Of a stretch of 64,000 nucleotides of DNA, positions 15,315 to 22,228 are shown piece after piece. The DNA comes from Microbacterium sp. SSM24 (GTDB lineage: Bacteria; Actinomycetota; Actinomycetes; Actinomycetales; Microbacteriaceae). The notes under the pieces are model-generated. The model ran no database searches. It had not been told where the DNA came from and saw only the letters and a list, made by a program, of their open reading frames with translations. The position numbers were made by a program, and so were the translations under genes. The DNA lies in the NCBI RefSeq assembly GCF_025989145.1, contig NZ_JAPDNQ010000001.1, forward strand, positions 2,480,001 to 2,544,000, read 5' to 3'. Position 1 is the stretch's first letter; each line of letters starts with the position of its first letter.

Positions 15315-16526
15315 ATGACGCACGCGCAGGGCGACGACCGGCCATCGCTGGTGCCGCCCGACTTCCCGTCGGCCCTCGCCCAGCCCCGGCAGGCGACGCC
15401 GGCCGTCATCCCCACGGCCACGGTGTCTCCCGCCGTGGTGCCGGTGCTTCCGCGACCGGGTCGCACCGCGCCGATCTGGATCGCCGGCATCCTGGTGGTC
15501 GTCCTCGTGGCCCTCGTCGGCTACTTCCTCAACGCGATCGGTCCGGCGGCGTCGCTCATCGGCATGCTCCTCGCGCTCATCCCGCTCGCGGGTGTGCTGG
15601 TCGCCGTGAGGATCGTCGACCGGTGGGAGCCGGAGCCCCGCAGCCTGGTGATCTTCGCCGTGGCGTGGGGCGCGATCGCGGCGGTCGGCATCGCGCTCGG
15701 CGTCGACGTCCTCCTGACGATGGTGTTCGGTCGAGCCGCGAGCCCCGAGGCCGAGGCGGTGTCCGCCATCATCCAGGCGCCGATCGTCGAGGAGTTCGGC
15801 AAGGGGCTCGGCGTGTACATCATCTTCCTCGTCGCCCGGCGGGCCTTCGACGGACCGGTCGACGGCATCGTCTACGGGGCGCTGATCGGCGCCGGCTTCG
15901 CGTTCACCGAGAACATCCAGTACTTCGCGATCAGCTTCCTCGAGGGCGGCGCCGCCGACACCACGATCACGTTCTTCATGCGCGGCATCCTGTCGCCCTT
16001 CGCGCATGTCATGTTCACGAGCGTCACCGGGTTCGCGCTGGGGCTCGCGGCTCGCAGGGGCTCGCGCGGCGGGCGCGCCTTCGGCGCCTGGATCGTCGGG
16101 ATGATCGGCGCCACGATCCTCCACGCCATCTGGAACGCCTCCGCGGTGCTCGGCGACTTCTGGGGGCTCTACCTGACGCTGCAGGTTCCGCTGTTCGTGG
16201 GCTTCATCCTCGGCATCATCGCGCTGCGCCGTGAGGAGTCGCGCCTGACCCGTCGACGGCTGGGGGAGTACGCCGCCGCCGGCTGGTTCACGCCTCAGGA
16301 GGCCGACATGCTCGCGACGGGCGCCGGCCGCAAGGCCGGTCTCGCATGGGCCGCAACGCTGCGAGGCGATCGCACGGCGCTGATGAAGGGCTTCATCGCG
16401 GATGCCACGGCCCTCGCGGCCGCGCGACAGCGCGCGATCACCGGACGCGACCCGAGCGCCGCCGAGGACGAGCGGATCCTCCTCCAGCGAGCGACCGCGG
16501 CACGCGCCGCGCTCTTCGCTCCGTAG
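15315..16526 (+). CDS. PrsW-family intramembrane metalloprotease
   Basis: 403 aa multi-span membrane protein. Seen: the PrsW motifs APIVEEFGKGLG (EExxK type), AFTENIQYF, the SPFAHVMFTS His block and ILHAIWNASA, with eight or so hydrophobic segments between about 50 and 300. The C-terminal ~110 residues are cytoplasmic and charged. PrsW in Bacillus subtilis clips an anti-sigma factor (RsiW); no sigma/anti-sigma pair is seen in this window, so the substrate is unknown. Confidence 0.85.
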   Translation: MTHAQGDDRPSLVPPDFPSALAQPRQATPAVIPTATVSPAVVPVLPRPGRTAPIWIAGILVVVLVALVGYFLNAIGPAASLIGMLLALIPLAGVLVAVRIVDRWEPEPRSLVIFAVAWGAIAAVGIALGVDVLLTMVFGRAASPEAEAVSAIIQAPIVEEFGKGLGVYIIFLVARRAFDGPVDGIVYGALIGAGFAFTENIQYFAISFLEGGAADTTITFFMRGILSPFAHVMFTSVTGFALGLAARRGSRGGRAFGAWIVGMIGATILHAIWNASAVLGDFWGLYLTLQVPLFVGFILGIIALRREESRLTRRRLGEYAAAGWFTPQEADMLATGAGRKAGLAWAATLRGDRTALMKGFIADATALAAARQRAITGRDPSAAEDERILLQRATAARAALFAP

Positions 16527-16533
16527 GGCACGG

Positions 16534-16839
16534 ATGAGCATCGACGACCCGGGATTCGAACCTGCCTCGCTCTATCTGGAGGCGAGCCTCGTTCCACGCG
16601 GCGGCCCCGTGTGGGCGAGGGCGCTGCGGACGGTCGCCACCATCGCCGCGGGCTTCGCGGGGGATCTCGAGGCCGGCCCGTCCGAGACCGACCTCATCGT
16701 GGTGCGCCTCGAGACCGGACGCGAGGTGCTGCGCGTGTCTGCCGGCACCGTCGCGGAGGCGGATCTGCTGCTCCAGCGCGTGCGCCGCGATCTCGCCGGG
16801 AAGAGCGTCGCGGACTTCGTCGCGGAGTGGCGGGCGTAG
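16534..16839 (+). CDS. Conserved-looking small protein, function unknown
   Basis: 101 aa, soluble and acidic to neutral, no signal or membrane span. The middle reads as an alternating beta/alpha pattern (TDLIVVRLETGREVLRVSAG, then a helix). ATG 16534 lies 7 bases after the stop of the PrsW-like gene, so the two are probably co-transcribed. I do not recognise the family. Confidence 0.7.
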   Translation: MSIDDPGFEPASLYLEASLVPRGGPVWARALRTVATIAAGFAGDLEAGPSETDLIVVRLETGREVLRVSAGTVAEADLLLQRVRRDLAGKSVADFVAEWRA

Positions 16840-16850
16840 GCGCGAGGGGG

Positions 16851-16942
16851 TTGACACCTTCGCACCCGCCCCGGCATCCTGAGGGCAGATCAACTCAGCG
16901 CCCGGTTGTAACGCAGGCATCGCCGCGACACCGGGCGCTGAG
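16851..16942 (+). ncRNA. Promoter-like TTGACA followed by long-armed hairpin (candidate structured RNA)
   Basis: TTGACA at 16851-16856 is a perfect -35, but only a weak -10 (CATCCT, about 16874) follows. Thirty-odd bases on, CTCAGCGCCCGGT (16894-16906) and ACCGGGCGCTGAG (16930-16942) form a perfect 13-bp stem around a 23-base loop. This could be a small RNA with its own hairpin, a leader element of the FKBP gene, or a terminator of the upstream pair. Confidence 0.35.
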
Positions 16943-17000
16943 TCTTGTCATGAGGGCCTGTCGCGTTGACCGGGGCGACCGGCTCGGGTTGGATGGATGC

Positions 17001-17369
17001 ATGACTGACGACCGCACCAAGCCCGAGTTCGACGCCCCCGAGGGTCCGGCCCCCACCGAACTGGTCATCCGCGACATCATCGTGGGCGACGGCGCCGAGG
17101 CGAAGCCCGGCGACACCGTCACCGTGCACTACGCCGGTGTCGAGTACGAATCCGGCGAGGAGTTCGACTCCTCGTGGAGCCGCGGTGAGAGCATCCAGTT
17201 CCCGCTCCGCGGCCTGATCCAGGGCTGGCAGGACGGCATCCCGGGTATGAAGGTCGGCGGACGCCGCGAGCTCGTGATCCCGCCGCACCTCGCCTACGGC
17301 CCCGCCGGCGGTCACTTCCTCGGCGGCAAGACCCTGGTCTTCATCATCGACCTCATCGCGGTCGGCTGA
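17001..17369 (+). CDS. FKBP-type peptidyl-prolyl cis-trans isomerase
   Basis: 122 aa single FKBP domain, cytosolic, catalysing proline isomerisation in protein folding. Seen: VTVHYAGVEYESGEEFDSS, the FPLRGLIQGWQDGIPGMKVG core, then RRELVIPPHLAYG and the FIIDLIAV C-terminus. The usual Val-Ile after the ligand loop is Leu-Ile here. The start was set to ATG 17001; longer in-frame starts would read through the hairpin at 16894-16942. A strong terminator follows. Confidence 0.92.
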   Translation: MTDDRTKPEFDAPEGPAPTELVIRDIIVGDGAEAKPGDTVTVHYAGVEYESGEEFDSSWSRGESIQFPLRGLIQGWQDGIPGMKVGGRRELVIPPHLAYGPAGGHFLGGKTLVFIIDLIAVG

Positions 17370-17390
17370 CCGACTCGCTCACAGCTCCGA

Positions 17391-17423
17391 AAGGGGCGGA
17401 TGCCGCGGCATCCGCCCCTTTTT
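17391..17423 (+). terminator. Rho-independent terminator after the FKBP gene
   Basis: AAGGGGCGGATGCC (17391-17404) and GGCATCCGCCCCTT (17407-17420) make a perfect 14-bp stem, followed by a T run (TTTTTC). It is the best classical terminator in the window. Confidence 0.9.
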
Positions 17424-17441
17424 CTATTCATGGGAATAGAA
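17422..17441. promoter_or_regulatory. Perfect inverted-repeat operator upstream of yceI
   Basis: TTCTATTC (17422-17429), ATGG, GAATAGAA (17434-17441): 8-bp arms, 4-base spacer. It is AT-rich in a GC-rich context and lies 68 bases before the yceI start, which suits a MarR- or TetR-type repressor dimer. It overlaps the T tract of the preceding terminator. Confidence 0.55.
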
Positions 17442-17509
17442 CCCCGGCGCCCGTGCGTTGGACCTGTCATGCCGCCGCGACCGCGGCACTCCCCAGACGA
17501 AGGAAGACC

Positions 17510-18073
17510 ATGACCGACTCCACCACGATCGACGTTCCCGGCTACAAGGCGGGCACCTGGGTGCTCGACCCCTCCCACAGCGAGGTGACCTTCAGCGTGC
17601 GCCACATGATGATCTCGAAGGTGCGCGGCACGTTCGGCATGAAGAGCGCCACGCTCGTCGCTCCGGAGAACCCGCTCGAGGCAACCGTCGAGGCGAGCGT
17701 CGACGTGACATCGGTGGACACCAAGGACGAGGGCCGCGACAACCACCTGCGCTCGGCCGACTTCTTCGACGTCGAGAACCACCCGACCATGGAGTTCCGG
17801 TCGACTCGCACCCGCGTCGAGGACGGCGACTTCCTCGTCGACGGCGACCTCACCATCCGCGGCATCACCAAGCCGGTGACCTTCGACTTCGAGTTCGGCG
17901 GCTTCGGCACCGACCCGTGGGGCAACTACAAGGCCGGAGCGACCGCGAAGACGGTCGTGAACCGCGAGGACTTCGGCCTCACCTGGAACGCCGCGCTCGA
18001 GACCGGCGGCGTGCTCGTGGGCAAGGACATCACCATCACGCTCGACCTGCAGGGCGCTCTGCAGCAGGACTGA
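17510..18073 (+). CDS. YceI-family lipocalin-like protein
   Basis: 187 aa YceI domain: GTWVLDPSHSEVTFSVRHMM at the N-terminus, DVTSVDTKDEGRDNHLRSADFF, and the closing FGLTWNAALETGGVLVG block. Members bind polyisoprenoid or fatty-acyl lipids in a hydrophobic barrel. No signal peptide is present, so this copy is cytosolic. ATG 17510 follows GAAGGAAG. Its 3' end overlaps the convergent exporter gene by 38 bases. Confidence 0.9.
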   Translation: MTDSTTIDVPGYKAGTWVLDPSHSEVTFSVRHMMISKVRGTFGMKSATLVAPENPLEATVEASVDVTSVDTKDEGRDNHLRSADFFDVENHPTMEFRSTRTRVEDGDFLVDGDLTIRGITKPVTFDFEFGGFGTDPWGNYKAGATAKTVVNREDFGLTWNAALETGGVLVGKDITITLDLQGALQQD

Positions 18074-19064
18074 GCTCGTCCGCATCGGCGGGTGGGGGGA
18101 CGGATGCCGCGGCGTCCGTCCCTTCGTCGTTCCGGCGACGCCGGCGCAGGCGGTCCTGCGCGAGGAGGATGCCGAGGAACACGATCAGCGCACCGGCCGG
18201 CTCGTTCCACGTCACGGTCTCGCCGAGGATCAGGATGCCGAGGATCACGCCCACCACCGGGGTGATGTACGTTACCGTCGAGGCGCGGGTCGGCCCCCAC
18301 GCCCGGACCGTGTTCTGGTTCCACACGTAGGCGATCGCCGTGCCGAGGCATCCGAGCAGCAGCAGGCTGACGATGATCGGCACGTCGAGGGCCACCGGGG
18401 TGAGCACGAGGAAGGGCGTGAGCAGGGCCATGACCGCGCCGGCCATCGCGATGTACCCGAACGTGAAGCCGAGCGCCGACATCCCGGTGTTCGACACGAA
18501 CTTGCGCATGTAGGCGAAGCTGAAGCCGTAGCTGGCGGTGGCGCCCAGGATCGCGAGCTCCGCCACCAGGCTGCCGTCGAGCGAGATGCCCTGCCACGGC
18601 GCGATGATCACGACGACACCCAGGATGCCGACACCGATGCCGAGCACTTGGACCAGGTTCAGCTTCTCGACCCGGAACACCAGCCACGCCATGATCGCCG
18701 TCATGATGGGCGTCGTCGCGTTGAAGATGCTGGCGACGCCCGAGCTCACGTGCTGCTGCGCCCACGAGAAGAGCAGGAACGGGATCACGCAGAACGTCAC
18801 TCCGAGCACGGTGAGGTGAGCCCACACCTTCAGGCTGCGCGAGAGCGCCTCCCGCCGCAGCAGCACCAGGGCGCCGAGCGTCAGTGCACCGAGCAGGATG
18901 CGGGTCCACGCGACCTGCGCCGGCGAGATGCCGGTGAGCGCCACCTTCATGAACAGGAAGCTCGCACCCCACACGATTCCGGCGAGGACGAACTGGGTCG
19001 TGACCCAGCCGGACGACGCCGTGCGATCGCGCGGAAGCGCGGCGGGGGCGTCGGTGGAGGGCAC
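18036..19064 (-). CDS. EamA/DMT-family transporter
   Basis: 342 aa with ten predicted membrane spans arranged as two EamA repeats (WGASFLFMKVALTGISP in the first, YVWNQNTVRAWG and GVILGILILGE in the second). DMT proteins usually export amino acids, nucleosides or other small metabolites; the substrate is not predictable. The start is a GTG at 19064 with TAGAGT exactly 6 bases upstream (19076-19071). Its last 38 bases overlap the 3' end of the YceI gene on the other strand. Confidence 0.87.
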   Translation of the reverse strand: MPSTDAPAALPRDRTASSGWVTTQFVLAGIVWGASFLFMKVALTGISPAQVAWTRILLGALTLGALVLLRREALSRSLKVWAHLTVLGVTFCVIPFLLFSWAQQHVSSGVASIFNATTPIMTAIMAWLVFRVEKLNLVQVLGIGVGILGVVVIIAPWQGISLDGSLVAELAILGATASYGFSFAYMRKFVSNTGMSALGFTFGYIAMAGAVMALLTPFLVLTPVALDVPIIVSLLLLGCLGTAIAYVWNQNTVRAWGPTRASTVTYITPVVGVILGILILGETVTWNEPAGALIVFLGILLAQDRLRRRRRNDEGTDAAASVPPPADADELSPAAERPAGRA

Positions 19065-19147
19065 CCGGCGACTCTACGCCGGGGCGGTGACGCCCGGCCG
19101 CGCCGCCGAGTGCGACGTCCGAAATCCGCCGCAGCGCGACCGTCCGG

Positions 19148-20455
19148 CTACGGTTCGGGATGCTCGGCGTCGTACGCGCGGAACCGCGGACTGAGCCGCA
19201 CGAGGAAGGCGACGAGGCCCAGGATGATGAACCCGCCGAGCAGCGGCGGGAACCACAGCGCGGTCAGCGTGGCCAGCGTGCCGGCGTAGAGCGCACCGAG
19301 GCGCGGGCCGCCCGCCACCACCACGATGAAGATGCCCTGGAGGCGCCCGCGGAAGGCATCGGGCACCGCGGCCTGCACCATCGTGCTGCGGAAGATCGCG
19401 CTGACGTTGTCGGAGGCGCCGGCCACCGCGAGCGTCGCGCACGCCAATGCGATGAGCACGAGATTCGGCGACGTCGCGTCGACGACCTCGGGCGCCAGCC
19501 AGCCCAGTGCCGCCGCACCGAGGACGAGTCCGAACGCGGCGATCGCGGCGCCGTATACGAGGATCGCCCGCTCGATGCCGAGGCCCTGATGCCGAACCCG
19601 GCCGACAGGCCCGGAGAACAGGCTCGAGAGGAACGCGCCCGCGGCGATCGCCGCCGTGAGGACGCCCGTCGTGATCGGTCCGCCGCCGAGCAGCACGGCT
19701 CCGATCGCAGGGAACAGCGCGAGCGGCTGCCCGAACGTCATCGCGATGATGTCGAGCAGGAACTGCAGGCGGATGTTCGAGGCCCGCCGCAGGAACCGGA
19801 CCCCGTCCTTGAGCGACTCCAGGCCGGGCCGCACGAGGTCGCCCTCCGGCAGCAGGCGAGGGAGCGTCCAGAGGCCGAGGAACAGCGAAAGCATCAGCAC
19901 GACGTCGAGGGTGTAGGTCCACGCGTAGCCCACGAAGGCGACGAGGAGGCCGGCGAGGGCGGGCCCCGCCATCACCATGATCCCCACCGTGATGCCGCCG
20001 AGGGCGGACGCCGCCGGCAGCAGCTCCCGGGGGAGCAGCCGGGGCACGATCGCCTGGCGAGCCGCCATGACGATGGAGTTCGCGGCCGAATTGACGATGC
20101 TCAGTGCGTACAGCCACCACACCGTCTCGAGTTCGGCCCACGCGAGCGTCGCGAGGATCACCGTCGAGCCGAACGTCACGGTCGCCGCGACGAGAGCCAC
20201 GAGCCGCCGGTCGAACGCGTCGGCCAGCATCCCTCCATAGAGTCCCGCGACGATCATCGGAACGAGACCCGCGACGGCGATCATCGCCACGGCGAAGGTC
20301 GACTCGGTGAGCTCGTAGACGTGGAGCATGATCGCGACGATGGTCAGCTGACCGCCGAGCCCGGCGAGAGTGGAGCCGATCCACATGCGCGTGAACGCCG
20401 GACTGGTCGTGAACGGCCGCAGGTCGATGAAGTGATCGCGACGCAGGCGCGCCAT
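19148..20455 (-). CDS. MFS transporter (enterobactin-exporter-like)
   Basis: 435 aa, twelve hydrophobic segments. N-terminal [21 protein letters not shown] and the loop [16 protein letters not shown] match the MFS_3/enterobactin exporter branch, whose members expel siderophores or drugs. The start was set to ATG 20455 (MARLRRDHF); longer in-frame starts read into the rpsO promoter region. Substrate unknown. Confidence 0.85.
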   Translation of the reverse strand: MARLRRDHFIDLRPFTTSPAFTRMWIGSTLAGLGGQLTIVAIMLHVYELTESTFAVAMIAVAGLVPMIVAGLYGGMLADAFDRRLVALVAATVTFGSTVILATLAWAELETVWWLYALSIVNSAANSIVMAARQAIVPRLLPRELLPAASALGGITVGIMVMAGPALAGLLVAFVGYAWTYTLDVVLMLSLFLGLWTLPRLLPEGDLVRPGLESLKDGVRFLRRASNIRLQFLLDIIAMTFGQPLALFPAIGAVLLGGGPITTGVLTAAIAAGAFLSSLFSGPVGRVRHQGLGIERAILVYGAAIAAFGLVLGAAALGWLAPEVVDATSPNLVLIALACATLAVAGASDNVSAIFRSTMVQAAVPDAFRGRLQGIFIVVVAGGPRLGALYAGTLATLTALWFPPLLGGFIILGLVAFLVRLSPRFRAYDAEHPEP

Positions 20456-20557
20456 CACCGGGCGTGCCCGGCGGGCGGAGGGAGAGGCATCCTTCGAGGC
20501 TATCCCGGCCTCGCGGCATCCGACTCCGCCGGTTACCGTCCGCGTCATCCGGGCTGG

Positions 20558-20563
20558 TAGACT
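20558..20563 (+). promoter_or_regulatory. -10 element of rpsO
   Basis: TAGACT preceded by GGCTGG; it gives a ~85-base leader before ATG 20655. S15 commonly controls its own mRNA leader, so this leader may be structured. Confidence 0.5.
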
Positions 20564-20654
20564 CTTGAGGTTGCCGTTTGATCGGCCGCGGATAAAGAGA
20601 GCTCGCGCATCAGGCGTCGGGCACCGCGCAACGACGAGAAAGGGGATCCCATCT

Positions 20655-20924
20655 ATGCCGCTCGAATCAGACGCCAAGAAGGCGATCATCGAAGAGTACG
20701 CGACGCACCCCGGTGACACCGGATCCCCCGAGGTGCAGGTCGCGATGCTGACGCAGCGCATCAAGGACCTCACCGAGCACCTCAAGGAGCACAAGCACGA
20801 CCACCACTCACGTCGTGGTCTGTTCCTGATGGTCGGTCAGCGTCGTCGTCTCCTGGGCTACCTCCAGGACATCGACATCAACCGCTACCGCTCGCTCATC
20901 GAGCGTCTGGGCCTGCGGCGCTAA
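20655..20924 (+). CDS. rpsO: 30S ribosomal protein S15
   Basis: 89 aa, the full normal length. Seen: [35 protein letters not shown] and the RRRLLGYL block that binds 16S rRNA in the central domain of the small subunit. The ribosome site is AAAGGGGA. In most bacteria pnp follows directly; here pnp is about 21 kb further on. Confidence 0.98.
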   Translation: MPLESDAKKAIIEEYATHPGDTGSPEVQVAMLTQRIKDLTEHLKEHKHDHHSRRGLFLMVGQRRRLLGYLQDIDINRYRSLIERLGLRR

Positions 20925-20960
20925 TCGCGTCCAGCGTTCTATCGCGCAGAACATTCTTGT

Positions 20961-20991
20961 GAAGGCCTCCCCACGGTGTGGGGAGGCCTTC
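20961..20991 (+). terminator. Terminator of rpsO
   Basis: GAAGGCCTCCCCAC (20961-20974) and GTGGGGAGGCCTTC (20978-20991) form a perfect 14-bp stem with a 3-base loop, followed by TTCC. Confidence 0.85.
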
Positions 20992-21022
20992 TTCCATTCC
21001 GGATGCGGTGAGCACGACTCCT

Positions 21023-21094
21023 CCACAGGAGATCTGCGCTCGCGCAGGAGCGTGCAGGCACGAATCCTCCTGCGGAAGCGCAGATCTCCTGTGG
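21023..21094. repeat. Nested palindromic intergenic repeat, copy C
   Basis: Outer arms CCACAGGAGATCTGCGCT (21023-21040) and AGCGCAGATCTCCTGTGG (21077-21094) are a perfect 18-bp inverted repeat; inner arms CGCAGGAG (21043-21050) and CTCCTGCG (21067-21074) pair perfectly around 16 bases. The plan (outer CAGGAGA arm, inner GCAGGA arm) matches copies A and B near 6-7 kb though the exact bases differ. Confidence 0.8.
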
Positions 21095-21109
21095 AACGGA
21101 TGCCGCAGG

Positions 21110-22150
21110 CTACGAGGCCGAGGCGGACCGGGCGGCGACGAGGTCGGCGTGGTGGATGGCGGCGACGTCGGGGTGCGCGCGCAGGCGCGACTTGAGCGCG
21201 TTCTCGCCGTAGAGGGCGTGGATCGGGTTGGCGGGATCCTGCGTGACGCCGCGCGCCGCAGCGGCGAGCTCGGCGGGAAGCTCGATCAGCGGCAGTCGCT
21301 TGTCGAGCGCGGGGTTGAAGAAGAACGGCACCGAGATGCGGTCGTCCGGGTAGCGCGGCGAGATCACGCGGTGGTTCGTCGCCACGAGGTATCCCTGCGT
21401 GGCGTACTCGAGCAGCTCGCCGATGTTGACGACGAACGCGCCGGGAACGGGCGGAGCGTCGACCCAGTGCCGCTCCCCGGTGGCGCCGTCCTCACGTTCC
21501 ACCTGCAGGCCGCCCTTGCCGGGCTCCACCCACAGCAGCGTCAGCACTCCGGAGTCCTTGTGGGCGCCGACTCCCTGCTGCGGCGTCGGGTCCTCCTTGC
21601 CGGGGTACCGGACGATCTTGATCAGCGTCGACGGTTCACCGAAGTGCTCGTCGAAGTAGTTCTCGGGCGCGCCCAGCGAGAGCGCCCATGCGCGCAGGAG
21701 CTTCCGTGCGACTCCCGAGAGGTGGTCGTGCCACTCCGAGACGACGTCCTGAAGCTCGGGCTGGGCCGCCGGCCACAGGTTGGGTCCGATGAGCCGGAAG
21801 AAGTCGGCGGCGTCGGGGTCGGGGATCGCCTCGCGTTCGGGCCCGATGTCGATCTGCTCGCGCCAGTCCACCTTGCCCTGCGTGCGCTCGCCGCCGACGC
21901 GCGTGTAGCCGCGGAAGTGGGGGCTCTTGACGTTCTCGATCGCCAGCTTCTCGGCCTCGGGAAGGGCGAAGAAGGTGCGCGCGGCGCGGTGCAGGCGCGA
22001 CTCGAGCTCGGGCGTGACGCCGGTGCCGGTCAGGTAGAAGAAGCCGACCTCGTGCGTCGCGGCGCGCAGGTCGTCGCGGAACCGCGCGGCGGCCTCGGGG
22101 CCCCGATCGAGCTCGGACAGGTCGAGGATCGGCAGGTTGAGGTCGCTCAT
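21110..22150 (-). CDS. Isopenicillin-N-synthase-like 2-oxoglutarate/Fe(II) oxygenase
   Basis: 346 aa non-haem iron dioxygenase. The N-terminal DIOX_N part (LPILDLSEL, GFFYLTGTGV) precedes the 2OG-FeII domain with the metal triad HxD in GAHKDSGVLTLL and the distal His in ATNHRVISP, then the RISVPFF Arg-x-Ser that holds 2-oxoglutarate. Actinobacterial homologues are abundant and mostly uncharacterised; no antibiotic cluster surrounds it. ATG 22150 is 6 bases after TACTCT (22162-22157). Confidence 0.87.
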   Translation of the reverse strand: MSDLNLPILDLSELDRGPEAAARFRDDLRAATHEVGFFYLTGTGVTPELESRLHRAARTFFALPEAEKLAIENVKSPHFRGYTRVGGERTQGKVDWREQIDIGPEREAIPDPDAADFFRLIGPNLWPAAQPELQDVVSEWHDHLSGVARKLLRAWALSLGAPENYFDEHFGEPSTLIKIVRYPGKEDPTPQQGVGAHKDSGVLTLLWVEPGKGGLQVEREDGATGERHWVDAPPVPGAFVVNIGELLEYATQGYLVATNHRVISPRYPDDRISVPFFFNPALDKRLPLIELPAELAAAARGVTQDPANPIHALYGENALKSRLRAHPDVAAIHHADLVAARSASAS

Positions 22151-22228
22151 GCAGCGAGAGTAGGCGGATGCCGCAGCATCCGCCCGTTTGTTTCGGAGGG
22201 TTAAGCGCGCGGCGTTACGCGCGCGGCG

